64,000 bases of DNA from CAUPWF01 sp036656795 (GCA_036656795.1 JAVXHR010000005.1:43154-107153), one strand, 5' to 3'. Positions 51,802 to 60,406 are shown, counted from the stretch's first letter. The notes: generated by a model from the letters alone, not told the origin. Made by a program: numbers and translations.

Positions 51802-51816
51802 TTTAATATCAAATAG
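51788..51816 (+). promoter_or_regulatory. Large palindromic operator overlapping the -10 box
   Basis: CTATTTGATAT (51788-51798) and ATATCAAATAG (51806-51816) form a perfect 11-bp inverted repeat with a 7-base spacer, covering the -10 box and start site. The nested TGATATCA is also palindromic. It fits an operator for the ribbon-helix-helix protein encoded two genes downstream. Confidence 0.6.
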
Positions 51817-51832
51817 AAAAGAGGGATTTGTT

Positions 51833-52831
51833 ATGGAGGAAAAAATACTTAAAAATAAGAAAAATGGTTTGGCAATTTTAATGGCATTATTGTTGTTGTA
51901 CCTTGCATCGGTGGGAGCTATTATTGTGGGAGCACAATACAATACACCGCTTATGATAATAGGCATCATCTGGGCTTGTGTAGGGTGGATACCATTTTTA
52001 GGACTAAAAGTAATCAAACCACAAGAAGCACTTGTATTAACGTTATTTGGAGATTATGTTGGAACATTAAAGTCAGAAGGATTTTATTATGTTAATCCAT
52101 TTTGTACTGCTGTGAATCCAGCTGCTGGAACAAAGCTTAGTCAAAGTGGTGATGTGAGAAGCAATATTAGAAAAGCAACAGGTATTACCAGTGAAAATCT
52201 CACATTAGACAGTGATACGAAGAAGATACCTTTAAAAATTATGACACTTAATAATAATAGACAAAAAATTAATGATTGTTTGGGAAATCCAATTGAAATC
52301 GGAATTGCAGTAATGTGGCGTGTAGCGGATACTGCAAAAGCAGTGTTTACAGTAGATAATTATAAAGAATATCTGTCATTACAGTGTGATAGCGCATTGC
52401 GTAACATCGTAAGGGTATATCCTTATGATGTGGCACCGGATGTAGATACAACGGGAGATGGAATTGCTGATGAGGGAAGCTTGCGTGGTTCCAGCGAAAT
52501 TGTGGCTGCACGTATCAAGGATGAAATTCAAGGTAAAGTATCAGAAGCAGGTCTTGATATCTTAGAAGCGCGAATTACTTACTTAGCGTATGCACCGGAG
52601 ATAGCGGCGGTTATGTTACAAAGACAACAAGCATCAGCAATTATAGATGCTCGCAAGATGATTGTGGACGGAGCTGTTGGCATGGTGGAGATGGCGCTTG
52701 GACAGTTAAGCGAACATGATGTCGTTGTGTTAGATGAAGAGCGAAAAGCAGCGATGGTATCGAACCTGTTAGTAGTACTTTGTGGAAATCATGATGTACA
52801 GCCAATTGTAAATTCAGGAAGCTTATATTAA
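51833..52831 (+). CDS. SPFH/Band 7 family membrane protein
   Basis: This is a 332-residue SPFH (stomatin/prohibitin/flotillin) protein. Two N-terminal membrane segments (about 12-35 and 40-60) are followed by the SPFH domain (VIKPQEALVLTLFGDYVG, VMWRVADTAKAVF, then coiled coil with ILEARITYLAYAPEIAAVML). SPFH proteins organise membrane microdomains. ATG 51833 has AGAGGG upstream. Two bases separate its stop from the Arc-like gene, a pairing repeated in many Firmicutes. Confidence 0.88.
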   Translation: MEEKILKNKKNGLAILMALLLLYLASVGAIIVGAQYNTPLMIIGIIWACVGWIPFLGLKVIKPQEALVLTLFGDYVGTLKSEGFYYVNPFCTAVNPAAGTKLSQSGDVRSNIRKATGITSENLTLDSDTKKIPLKIMTLNNNRQKINDCLGNPIEIGIAVMWRVADTAKAVFTVDNYKEYLSLQCDSALRNIVRVYPYDVAPDVDTTGDGIADEGSLRGSSEIVAARIKDEIQGKVSEAGLDILEARITYLAYAPEIAAVMLQRQQASAIIDARKMIVDGAVGMVEMALGQLSEHDVVVLDEERKAAMVSNLLVVLCGNHDVQPIVNSGSLY

Positions 52832-52833
52832 AT

Positions 52834-53037
52834 ATGGGTGATATAACAAAAAAACAAATTCCGCTGAGATTGTCAAAAGAGTTGTACGATGCATTGGCAG
52901 CATGGGCAGAAGATGATTTTCGATCTGTCAATGGACAAATAGAATATTTGTTGTCAGAGTGTGTAAGACAACGTAAGAAAAATGGAAAATATGTTTCGGA
53001 ACATCTAGACGAACCACCGGAATTGCACATTAGATAA
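52834..53037 (+). CDS. Arc-like ribbon-helix-helix DNA-binding protein
   Basis: This is a 67-residue RHH protein. The beta-strand is KQIPLRLSKELYDAL and the helices follow in AWAEDDFRSVNGQIEYLLSECV. It starts two bases after the SPFH gene. The strong palindrome upstream of the pair is the natural candidate for its operator, so autoregulation is likely. Confidence 0.8.
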   Translation: MGDITKKQIPLRLSKELYDALAAWAEDDFRSVNGQIEYLLSECVRQRKKNGKYVSEHLDEPPELHIR

Positions 53038-53097
53038 ATAGAGAAACTGATTTATAGAGGATACAAATAAATCGATAATATATATAAAAAATAGTGA

Positions 53098-53127
53098 TTG
53101 GCTATATCAATCTAACAAGGGTATACT
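53098..53127 (+). promoter_or_regulatory. Promoter of a candidate small RNA
   Basis: TTGGCT (53098-53103), 18 bases and TATACT (53122-53127), 60 bases after the Arc-like gene. There is no ORF downstream on this strand before a terminator. Confidence 0.55.
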
Positions 53128-53133
53128 GTGATT

Positions 53134-53224
53134 AACAGCTAAGTTGTTCCAAAGAACAGGTTAGCTATATTGCGAAATCCCCTTCCTAAGAATCATCAAG
53201 ACGCTTGCTTGATGGTTCTTTTTA
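53134..53224 (+). ncRNA. Candidate small regulatory RNA with C-rich linker
   Basis: A free-standing transcription unit of about 90 nt. It contains a 5' hairpin (AGCTAA-g-TTGTTC, 53137-53149, with GAACAG-g-TTAGCT, 53154-53166). A single-stranded linker (53167-53187) includes CCCCTTCCT. A terminator hairpin follows (13 bp with one G-U, 53188-53200 with 53208-53220, then TTTT). The linker is complementary to Shine-Dalgarno sequences, as in RsaE/RoxS-type sRNAs. I do not recognise a named family. Confidence 0.55.
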
Positions 53225-53291
53225 ATTGTTTAATTGGGGACGGGGTATTTTTGAATAATACCCCGTCCCCAATTAAACAATACCCTGTCCC
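53225..53291. repeat. GGGACGGGGT palindromic repeat, copy 1
   Basis: A perfect 25-bp inverted repeat (53225-53249 with 53257-53281) with a 7-nt loop is followed by ACCCTGTCCC (53282-53291). The core GGGACGGGGT / ACCCCGTCCC and the extra ACCCTGTCCC match copy 2 at 60649-60713, while the outer arms differ. It abuts the TetR stop codon. Confidence 0.85.
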
Positions 53292-53894
53292 TTATGATAA
53301 GGCTGTAGACAAGTAAGCTCCAAGAGAGCGTTTTATATTTCCTTCAAAGTCTGCAGTTCCATTGCTTAAGCACCATTCAAATACATTGCCAATGATAATC
53401 ATTCTTATATCGGTTGTAATTTCTTCGAGATTTAAGGTTTGTGGAAGAATGTTTGCACTGATTGCTTTTTCCAAGTAAGATTGCACTGTAATAATAGGAT
53501 AAGGACGCTCTGTACGAAGAATGGGATTCAGCGCTTGGTTTTTAGGGGTATAATAATTCGCCATAAAGGAAACACCTAATTCGCGACAATAAGTTACGTA
53601 ATTCAAATAAACACCGATAATTGCAGTCTTTGCTTCATCTGCATCTGTAGGAAGGGCCAGTAAATTCGGGTCAATACTTGGCTGTTCTTCTATATAATAA
53701 GAAAGAAGATCATCTTTTGTCTGGAAATGATGATAAAAACTTCCGTTAGAAACACCGGCCTCCTCGCATATATTTTTAATGGAAAGTTGCTCATATCCCT
53801 GTTTTTGAAGAATCTTTTTTGCAGCAGCAAAGATGCGAGCCTTTGTTTCTTGAGACTTGAGTTGTTGTTTGGATAATTCGCCGGATTGTTTCAT
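53292..53894 (-). CDS. TetR/AcrR-family transcriptional regulator
   Basis: This is a 200-residue TetR-type regulator. The HTH lies at about 20-62 (GYEQLSIKNICEEAGVSNG, FYHHFQTKDDLL). The effector domain is unassigned. It has its own promoter with an operator-like repeat, divergent from tex. The palindromic repeat lies immediately behind the stop. The RBS is AAAGG, and the target is unknown. Confidence 0.85.
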   Translation of the reverse strand: MKQSGELSKQQLKSQETKARIFAAAKKILQKQGYEQLSIKNICEEAGVSNGSFYHHFQTKDDLLSYYIEEQPSIDPNLLALPTDADEAKTAIIGVYLNYVTYCRELGVSFMANYYTPKNQALNPILRTERPYPIITVQSYLEKAISANILPQTLNLEEITTDIRMIIIGNVFEWCLSNGTADFEGNIKRSLGAYLSTALS

Positions 53895-53924
53895 TTCAAT
53901 ACCTTTACTTTCTTAAATTTCTAA

Positions 53925-53964
53925 ATACTACATTTAGTATAGCACATTCTATTTCTATTTTCAA
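53925..53964 (-). promoter_or_regulatory. TetR promoter with possible operator
   Basis: On the minus strand, TTGAAA (53959-53964), 17 bases and TATACT (53936-53941). The inverted repeat ATACTA-CATT-TAGTAT (53925-53940) overlaps the -10 box, suggesting autoregulation. Confidence 0.55.
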
Positions 53965-53986
53965 GAAAACAGAGTGGACTCTATAA

Positions 53987-54015
53987 TTGCGCTTGGTGTA
54001 GTTTTGCGTTATAAT
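53987..54015 (+). promoter_or_regulatory. tex: Promoter for tex
   Basis: TTGCGC (53987-53992), 17 bases and consensus TATAAT (54010-54015), 41 bases before tex. Confidence 0.5.
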
Positions 54016-54055
54016 ACCATACAGTAAAAGAATTGTTTGAAAGGATAAATTATAA

Positions 54056-56212
54056 ATGGATATTAGTAAAAGATTAACAGAAGAATTACAGGTGCAAAAA
54101 TGGCAGGTAGATGCGGCAATTGGTCTTATTGATGAGGGGAATACCATACCATTTATTTCAAGATATAGAAAAGAAATCACAGGTTCTTTAGATGATGAAC
54201 AGTTGAGAAAATTGTTTGAGCGTTTGACTTATCTTCGAAATTTGGAAGAGAAAAAGCAACAAGTGTTATCTAGTATTGAAGAACAAGGGAAGTTGACAGA
54301 AGAGTTAAAAAACCAGATTATAGCAGCTGAAACATTAGTTGTGGTAGAGGATTTATATCGTCCATTTAGACCGAAAAGACGTACAAGGGCAACGATTGCA
54401 AAGGAAAAGGGTTTGGAACCATTGGCAGTATTGATTCGATTGCAAGATGCCAAGAATCCGGTAGAAGAATTGGCGCAGGGATATCTCTCTGAAGACCTGG
54501 GGGTTGCAACTGTAGAAGAAGCGATTGCAGGAGCTAAAGACATTATTGCAGAAGCAATCTCTGATGAAGCAGATTACCGTATCTATATTCGAGATATTAC
54601 AGAAAAGCAAGGGAAGATTGTATCAGTTGCGAAAGATGCAGAGTCAGAATCGGTATATGAGATGTATTATGATTTTGAAGAGCCGATTTCAAAACTGGCA
54701 GGGCATCGAATTTTAGCATTGAATCGTGGAGAGAAAGAAAAGATTTTAACGGTTAAAGTGGAAGCACCGGAAGATAGAATTCTTCAATTTTTGGCAAAAA
54801 AAATATTTGTATCAGAGAATCCATATACAACACCGATTTTGCAGGCGGTTATTGAGGATAGTTATAAACGTTTAATTGCGCCGGCAATTGAACGAGAAAT
54901 TCGTAATGGTCTTACTGAGATGGCAGAAGATGGAGCGATTCAGGTCTTTGGAAAGAATCTAGAGCAATTGCTTATGCAACCTCCAATTACAGGACAGGTA
55001 GTGCTTGGTTGGGATCCAGCATTTCGAACAGGGTGTAAATTAGCAGTAGTAGATCCTACAGGAAAAGTGTTAGCTACTACGGTGATATATCCAACAGCTC
55101 CAACTACACCGCAGAAGATTGCAACAGCAAAAGAAACATTGAAAAAAATCATAAAAAAATATCATGTAACTTTGATATCTGTGGGAAATGGAACTGCTTC
55201 CAGAGAGTCGGAGATTATTATTGTGGAGTTATTAAAAGAAATTTCGGAAAATGTGCAATATATTATTGTAAATGAAGCAGGTGCTTCTGTATATTCTGCA
55301 AGCAAGTTAGCAACAGAAGAATTTCCGAATTTTGATGTAGGTCAGCGAAGTGCGGCGTCTATTGCAAGACGACTACAAGATCCGTTGGCAGAGCTTGTTA
55401 AAATCGACCCACAATCTATTGGTGTTGGACAGTATCAGCACGATATGAATCAAAAGAAATTGGGGGAAGCCTTGTCAGGAGTGGTTGAGGGGTGTGTAAA
55501 CAAAGTGGGGGTAGACCTGAATACAGCATCGGCCCCATTATTGTCTTATATTGCAGGAATTAGTAATGTAATTGCGAAAAACATTGTTGTGTATCGGGAA
55601 GAACATGGTGGATTTACCAGTCGTAAGCAATTATTAAAAGTGCCAAAGTTAGGACCAAAAGCATATGAACAATGTGCAGGTTTCATGCGTATTCAAGGTG
55701 GTAAAAATCCATTGGATGCAACAAGTGTGCACCCGGAAAGCTATGATGCAGCACTACAATTACTTGAGATACAAGGATTTCAACCGCAGGATATTGTGGG
55801 AGGGAATCTAGTTGGTTTATCTCTTACCATTAAAGATTATAAGAAATTAGCACAAAATCTTGAAGTTGGTGAGATTACATTACGGGATATGGTAAAGGAA
55901 TTGGAGAAACCTGGAAGAGATCCACGAGACGAGATGCCAAAGCCAATACTTAGGACGGATGTTTTGGATATGAAAGATTTGACAGAGGGTATGATATTAA
56001 AAGGTACGGTTCGTAATGTTATTGATTTTGGAGCATTTGTAGATATCGGTGTACATCAGGACGGTTTAGTTCATATCTCTCAGATTACGGATAAAAAATT
56101 CATTAAGCACCCATTGGAAATTGTAAGTGTGGGTGATATTGTGGAAGTAAAAGTAATGAGTGTGGATTTACAAAAGAAGAGAATCCAATTAACAATGAAA
56201 GGAATTTCTTGA
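54056..56212 (+). CDS. tex: Tex-family RNA-binding transcription accessory protein
   Basis: This is a 718-residue Tex/YhgF protein. In order: the N-terminal helical Tex domain, a YqgF-like RNase H fold (VVLGWDPAFRTGCKLAVVDP), two HhH motifs (ISNVIAKNIVVYREEHGGF, LLKVPKLGPKAYEQCAGF), and a C-terminal S1 domain (GMILKGTVRNVIDFGAFVDI). It binds nucleic acid and affects transcription/RNA turnover. The length is normal. Confidence 0.93.
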   Translation: MDISKRLTEELQVQKWQVDAAIGLIDEGNTIPFISRYRKEITGSLDDEQLRKLFERLTYLRNLEEKKQQVLSSIEEQGKLTEELKNQIIAAETLVVVEDLYRPFRPKRRTRATIAKEKGLEPLAVLIRLQDAKNPVEELAQGYLSEDLGVATVEEAIAGAKDIIAEAISDEADYRIYIRDITEKQGKIVSVAKDAESESVYEMYYDFEEPISKLAGHRILALNRGEKEKILTVKVEAPEDRILQFLAKKIFVSENPYTTPILQAVIEDSYKRLIAPAIEREIRNGLTEMAEDGAIQVFGKNLEQLLMQPPITGQVVLGWDPAFRTGCKLAVVDPTGKVLATTVIYPTAPTTPQKIATAKETLKKIIKKYHVTLISVGNGTASRESEIIIVELLKEISENVQYIIVNEAGASVYSASKLATEEFPNFDVGQRSAASIARRLQDPLAELVKIDPQSIGVGQYQHDMNQKKLGEALSGVVEGCVNKVGVDLNTASAPLLSYIAGISNVIAKNIVVYREEHGGFTSRKQLLKVPKLGPKAYEQCAGFMRIQGGKNPLDATSVHPESYDAALQLLEIQGFQPQDIVGGNLVGLSLTIKDYKKLAQNLEVGEITLRDMVKELEKPGRDPRDEMPKPILRTDVLDMKDLTEGMILKGTVRNVIDFGAFVDIGVHQDGLVHISQITDKKFIKHPLEIVSVGDIVEVKVMSVDLQKKRIQLTMKGIS

Positions 56213-56237
56213 GAAAAATCAAGAAGGGGTGTGTAGA

Positions 56238-57095
56238 ATGAATTTCAAAAAAAGAGCGAAAGTCATTGGTGGAGTATTGCTAGGTAATCTAATCCTGTCA
56301 TTTACAGTTGCGGGCTTTATCTTACCACATGGATTGGTTATGGGTGGTGCAACAGGAATTGGTATTACACTGGGTCATTATGTGTCTGTCGATCTGTCAC
56401 TTATTATATTAGCGGCAAATGCATTGCTTTTTATCTTGGGTGCAGCTGTACTGGGAAAGCAATTTGCAATCAATACAATTATTAGCAGTTTGTTCTACCC
56501 ACTGATGTTAAAAGTGATTCGTACCATTCCGGGAATTGATAACCTTACAGATAATACCCTTTTGGCAACCATCTATGCAGGAATGCTCTTAGGTCTTGGA
56601 ATTGGGATTATTGTGCGTGTGGGGTCGTCCACAGGTGGCACAGATATTTTAGCACTTTCAATTAATAAATGGTTTCATATTCCGGTAGCAATCTGTATGT
56701 ATGGAGTGGATTTTATTATCATCGCATTTCAAACTGTTTTTTCTACAACAGAACAAATATTATATGGTGTGTTGGCACTGTTGTTAACTTCTCTTGTATT
56801 AGGTAGAGTCACTCTTTTTGGTCAATCACAGATTCAACTATTTATTATCTCACAGTCTTATGAAGAGATTAGGGAGAGCCTTCTTAAGACTATGCATGTA
56901 GGAGCTACCATGGTCAAGATTGAAACAGGCCTTGATAAACAAGAACAGGCCGGAGTGCTATGCGTTATTCCCAATCGTAAATTATATGCGGTAAATAGTA
57001 TGATACAAAAGATGGACGACAAAGCATTTATTACAATCTCACAGATTAATGAGGTGAAAGGACGAGGGTTTAGTCTGGAAAGGGAATGCAAATAA
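56238..57095 (+). CDS. YitT-family membrane protein (DUF161/DUF2179)
   Basis: This is a 285-residue protein with about five or six membrane segments, a glycine-rich motif GGATGIGITLGHYV, and VGSSTGGTDILAL, both typical of YitT. A soluble DUF2179 domain covers the last 80 residues (GATMVKIETGLDKQEQAGVL). ATG 56238 has AAGGGG upstream. Function unknown. Confidence 0.85.
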   Translation: MNFKKRAKVIGGVLLGNLILSFTVAGFILPHGLVMGGATGIGITLGHYVSVDLSLIILAANALLFILGAAVLGKQFAINTIISSLFYPLMLKVIRTIPGIDNLTDNTLLATIYAGMLLGLGIGIIVRVGSSTGGTDILALSINKWFHIPVAICMYGVDFIIIAFQTVFSTTEQILYGVLALLLTSLVLGRVTLFGQSQIQLFIISQSYEEIRESLLKTMHVGATMVKIETGLDKQEQAGVLCVIPNRKLYAVNSMIQKMDDKAFITISQINEVKGRGFSLERECK

Positions 57096-57098
57096 AGG

Positions 57099-57127
57099 TT
57101 GAAATGAAGGTCTTAAGATGATATACT
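57099..57127 (+). promoter_or_regulatory. Promoter of the FMN riboswitch-ribU unit
   Basis: TTGAAA (57099-57104), 17 bases and TATACT (57122-57127), just before the riboswitch. Confidence 0.65.
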
Positions 57128-57142
57128 GAATTACAAAGAATA

Positions 57143-57292
57143 AGGAATTCTTCGGGGTAGGGTGTAATTCCCAACCGGCGGTAAAGTCCGCGACCTATCT
57201 GTTTACAGATAGTTGATTTGGTGACTCTTATGGAATGCGATTTCATAAGCTAGAACTCCAAAACCGACAGTAAAGTCTGGATGAGAGAAGAA
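57143..57292 (+). promoter_or_regulatory. FMN riboswitch (RFN element)
   Basis: The conserved RFN segments are present in order: AGGAATTCTTCGGGG, GGGTGTAATTCCC, AACCGGCGGTAAAGTCCGCGA, then GACAGTAAAGTCTGGATGAGA. FMN binding would favour the terminator at 57309-57345 and shut off ribU. The gene downstream is a riboflavin transporter, as expected. Confidence 0.95.
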
Positions 57293-57308
57293 TATTGTGT
57301 GTGAAATT

Positions 57309-57345
57309 AAAGCCCCAGATAGGAATACTATCAGGGGCTTTTTAT
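57309..57345 (+). terminator. Riboswitch-controlled terminator before ribU
   Basis: AAAGCCCC-a-GATAG (57309-57322) pairs with CTATC-a-GGGGCTTT (57328-57341), followed by T residues. It is the expression platform of the FMN riboswitch. Confidence 0.85.
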
Positions 57346-57417
57346 ATTGGAAATGCACATGATTTCCGGAAGATTTCTTTCTTTAACTAAAAACAGTTAA
57401 AAAAAAGGAGAGAAAAA

Positions 57418-58050
57418 ATGAGTACAGATGTTATGACAAAGAAACACGCAGGAACAAGATTCGGAGTAAGGGTTATTGCCCAGATAGGAATGTTGTCAGC
57501 AATTGCAGTAGTATTAATGCTATTTGAGATTCCCCTGCCATTTGCACCAAGTTTTTATGAAATTGATTTTAGCGAAGTACCGGTATTAATCGGTTGCTTT
57601 ACAATGGGCCCGTTAGCAGGAGTTGTTATCGAGATGGTTAAGATTATATTAAATTTTGTGATTAATGGAACAGCAACGGGTGGAATTGGCGAAATTGCCA
57701 ATTTTATTATCGGGTGTGGGCTTTGCGTTCCGGCCGGACTTATTTATAAGAATCTAAGAACGCGAAAAGGTGCAATTATTGGAATGGGTGTTGGAACTAT
57801 ATTTATGACAGTGGTTGGGTGCTTTTTAAATGCGTATGTATTACTGCCTGTGTATGCAAAAGTATTTGAGATGCCATTAGATGCTTTGGTTGGAATAGGA
57901 ACAGCAATAAATGCTCATATTACAAGTGTTGCAACATTGGTGATATTTGCGGTAGCTCCATTCAATTTATTAAAGGGAGTCTTAGTTTCACTGGTTGTAT
58001 TTTTGATTTATAAGAAAATCAGTCCTATCTTTAAGATAAGCAGAGTATAG
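57418..58050 (+). CDS. ribU: Riboflavin ECF transporter S component RibU
   Basis: This is a 210-residue membrane protein with about six membrane segments. FEIDFSEVPVLIGCFTMGPL and the NFVINGTATGGIGEIANF region are typical of RibU S components. An FMN riboswitch upstream confirms riboflavin as substrate. It needs the shared EcfA/EcfT module encoded elsewhere. RBS AAAGGAG. Confidence 0.93.
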   Translation: MSTDVMTKKHAGTRFGVRVIAQIGMLSAIAVVLMLFEIPLPFAPSFYEIDFSEVPVLIGCFTMGPLAGVVIEMVKIILNFVINGTATGGIGEIANFIIGCGLCVPAGLIYKNLRTRKGAIIGMGVGTIFMTVVGCFLNAYVLLPVYAKVFEMPLDALVGIGTAINAHITSVATLVIFAVAPFNLLKGVLVSLVVFLIYKKISPIFKISRV

Positions 58051-58068
58051 TTGTATATAAAGATGTTT

Positions 58069-58114
58069 AAGAAAAGCCTGAAGAAAGATTTATTTCTTCA
58101 GGCTTTTCTTCTCT
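58069..58114 (+). terminator. Terminator after ribU
   Basis: A perfect 18-bp stem (58069-58086 with 58093-58110) with a 6-nt loop and T-rich end, 19 bases after ribU. Confidence 0.88.
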
Positions 58115-58165
58115 TTGCAAGATGTGTTATAATGTGTAGAGTTAAAGATACTAGGAGGAATAAAA

Positions 58166-58672
58166 ATGGGTGTAAAATTTGATGTTCAGATGACAACAAA
58201 GGCCATGTACAATTTTATGTTGTTTCATACATATTCTACGTTTGGCGGTGTACTAGGAGCGGTGTTTGGTGTTATTGCAGTAATTCTGGGAGTTAGGGCA
58301 GCTTTACAGGGGGATTATACAGCAATGGCAACTTTCTTTTTTATGGGAGTTTTGTTTTTATTAATGACACCAATCACATTACGAAGTAAGGCCAAAGCAC
58401 AAGTAAAGGGAACGCCAATGTTTCAAAAGCCAATCTCTTATGAACTGTTAGAAGAAGGAGTGAAGGTGTCTCAAGATGGTCAGGAAGTAGTCAATTCATG
58501 GAAAGATTTTTCAAAAGCAGTTTCCAGTGGTGGTGCGATTATATTATATATTACGAGAGTGCGTGCGATTATATTTACAAGAGAAGCAATGGGCGAACAA
58601 TATGCGACAGTTGTGGAGATGATTTCCACACATATGCCACCGTCCAAAGTGAAGTTAAGACAAGTGAGATAG
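58166..58672 (+). CDS. YcxB-family protein
   Basis: This is a 168-residue protein with two close membrane segments (about 28-48 and 55-75), then a soluble beta-rich domain with SWKDFSKAVSSGGAIILYI, typical of the YcxB C-terminal domain. Function unknown. RBS AGGAGG. It lies nine bases before tsaE. Confidence 0.75.
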   Translation: MGVKFDVQMTTKAMYNFMLFHTYSTFGGVLGAVFGVIAVILGVRAALQGDYTAMATFFFMGVLFLLMTPITLRSKAKAQVKGTPMFQKPISYELLEEGVKVSQDGQEVVNSWKDFSKAVSSGGAIILYITRVRAIIFTREAMGEQYATVVEMISTHMPPSKVKLRQVR

Positions 58673-58681
58673 GATGGGAAT

Positions 58682-59116
58682 ATGAATAAAATAATAGAAT
58701 CACAAAGTGCCAAGGAGACGTATGAACTTGGTGCCAGCTTAGGTCGTACTGCGCAACAAGGACAGGTATATACTTTGGTTGGGGACTTGGGAGTTGGTAA
58801 AACTGTATTTACCCAAGGTCTGGCATATGGTCTGGGAATTAGAGAACCAATCAGTAGTCCTACATTTACAATTGTACAAGTATATGAAGAGGGTCGACTG
58901 CCCTTTTATCATTTTGATGTGTATCGTATTGGGGATATATCTGAGATGGACGAAGTTAGTTATGAAGATTACGTGTATGGAGAAGGAGTTTCGCTTATTG
59001 AATGGGCAGATTTAATTGAAGACATTCTTCCAACAGTGTACACCGAGATTCGCATAGAGAAAGTGTTGAAGTATGGTTTTGATTATCGAAAGATTACAAT
59101 CAAAGAAGTAAAATAG
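58682..59116 (+). CDS. tsaE: tRNA t6A modification ATPase TsaE
   Basis: This is a 144-residue P-loop ATPase of the t6A machinery. Walker A is GDLGVGKTVFTQGL, followed by SPTFTIVQVYEEG and FHFDVYRI. It resets the TsaBD complex. TsaB follows after a short gap, TsaD lies at 61.7 kb; TsaC is not in the window. Confidence 0.95.
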   Translation: MNKIIESQSAKETYELGASLGRTAQQGQVYTLVGDLGVGKTVFTQGLAYGLGIREPISSPTFTIVQVYEEGRLPFYHFDVYRIGDISEMDEVSYEDYVYGEGVSLIEWADLIEDILPTVYTEIRIEKVLKYGFDYRKITIKEVK

Positions 59117-59132
59117 AAAGGCAGGTATGGAT

Positions 59133-59852
59133 ATGCGTGTATTGGCGTTAGATAGTTCGGGACTTGTGGCATCGGTTGCAGTGGTAGAAGAAGAACAAAC
59201 AGTAGCTGAATATACTGTTAATTATAAAAAGACACACTCACAGACATTACTTCCTATGATAGATGAAGTTGTGAAAATGATAGAACTTGATTTAGATACC
59301 ATTGATGCGATTGCTGTATCAGGAGGTCCGGGGTCATTCACAGGGCTTCGTATTGGATCGGCGACGGCAAAAGGACTGGGGTTGGCACTTGGAAAACCGT
59401 TGGTTCATATACCAACCGTAGATGGATTAGCTTATAACATGTATGGTACAGGAGGTATTGTGTGCCCGATTATGGATGCGAGACGGAATCAAGTTTATAC
59501 AGGACTTTATTATGTACAAGATACACTGGACGTGTTACAACCACAGATGGTGATATCAATAAATACTCTGATTCAATTGTTGAATGAGCGAGGAGAAAAA
59601 GTTACATTTTTGGGAGATGGCGTTCCGGTTTATCGTGAACAGCTGGTAGAAGGATTGCAGGTGCCATATATATTTGCACCAGCACACATGAACCGACAAC
59701 GTGGGGCGTCAGTGGGAGTGCTTGGTATTCACTACATATGCAATGGACAGACAGAAAATGCGAGAGAACATCAACCGAATTATCTGCGAGTGTCTCAAGC
59801 AGAGCGTGAGCGAGAAGAACGGGAACTTGCAAAAAAGGAGTCAGTATGCTAA
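59133..59852 (+). CDS. tsaB: tRNA t6A modification protein TsaB
   Basis: This is a 239-residue ASKHA-fold partner of TsaD (MRVLALDSSGLVASVAVV; AVSGGPGSFTGLRIGSATAKG). I choose ATG 59133, seven bases after GGCAGG, over ATG 59127, which sits too close to the RBS. It overlaps rimI by seven bases. Confidence 0.93.
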   Translation: MRVLALDSSGLVASVAVVEEEQTVAEYTVNYKKTHSQTLLPMIDEVVKMIELDLDTIDAIAVSGGPGSFTGLRIGSATAKGLGLALGKPLVHIPTVDGLAYNMYGTGGIVCPIMDARRNQVYTGLYYVQDTLDVLQPQMVISINTLIQLLNERGEKVTFLGDGVPVYREQLVEGLQVPYIFAPAHMNRQRGASVGVLGIHYICNGQTENAREHQPNYLRVSQAEREREERELAKKESVC

Positions 59853-60286
59853 AGATTCGGAAGATGGTAAATGAAGATATAGCGGATATGGCTACATTAG
59901 AAGAACAGATATTTTCCGATGCTTGGAGCGAATGTGCTCTTGCCGATTCATTTCGGCAGGAGCATTCACTGATTTACGTGGTAGAAGTAAAAGGCCATAT
60001 AGAAGGGTATTGTATTTTGTATTATGTATTAGAAGAAGCTGAGATTGTGCGTATTGCGGTATCGGAAGATATGCGAAGACAAGGGGTAGGTGACAGTCTA
60101 CTATCCACAATGTGGGAATGGTGCCATCAGCAGGGCATTACGAGAATTACATTGGAAGTGAGGGAAAACAATCATACGGCCATAAGGCTTTATCAGAAAC
60201 ATGAATTTGCTTCATGTGCAATCAGAAAAGCTTATTATACATGTCCAGTGGAGGACGGTATTATTATGGCTAAAGTCTTATTATAG
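59846..60286 (+). CDS. rimI: Ribosomal protein S18 alanine N-acetyltransferase RimI-like
   Basis: This is a 146-residue GNAT acetyltransferase. The acetyl-CoA loop is VSEDMRRQGVGDSLL, followed by LEVRENNHTAIRLYQKHEFA, typical of RimI. The tsaE-tsaB-rimI order is common in Firmicutes. RBS AAAAGGAG. Confidence 0.9.
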   Translation: MLKIRKMVNEDIADMATLEEQIFSDAWSECALADSFRQEHSLIYVVEVKGHIEGYCILYYVLEEAEIVRIAVSEDMRRQGVGDSLLSTMWEWCHQQGITRITLEVRENNHTAIRLYQKHEFASCAIRKAYYTCPVEDGIIMAKVLL

Positions 60287-60406
60287 AAATTAACAGAAGT
60301 GGAAACAGTTCCCACTGGTTGTAGGCCTGTTAAGAAAGTATAATAAACATGAGACATATATAAAGTATCAACCGAAAGAACATAACAATATAGGAGGATC
60401 AATCAT

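Noticed and set aside
53225..53291. CRISPR array or attachment site from the GGGACGGGGT repeats
   Set aside because: Only two distant palindromic copies exist, with no regular spacers, cas genes or integrase nearby.
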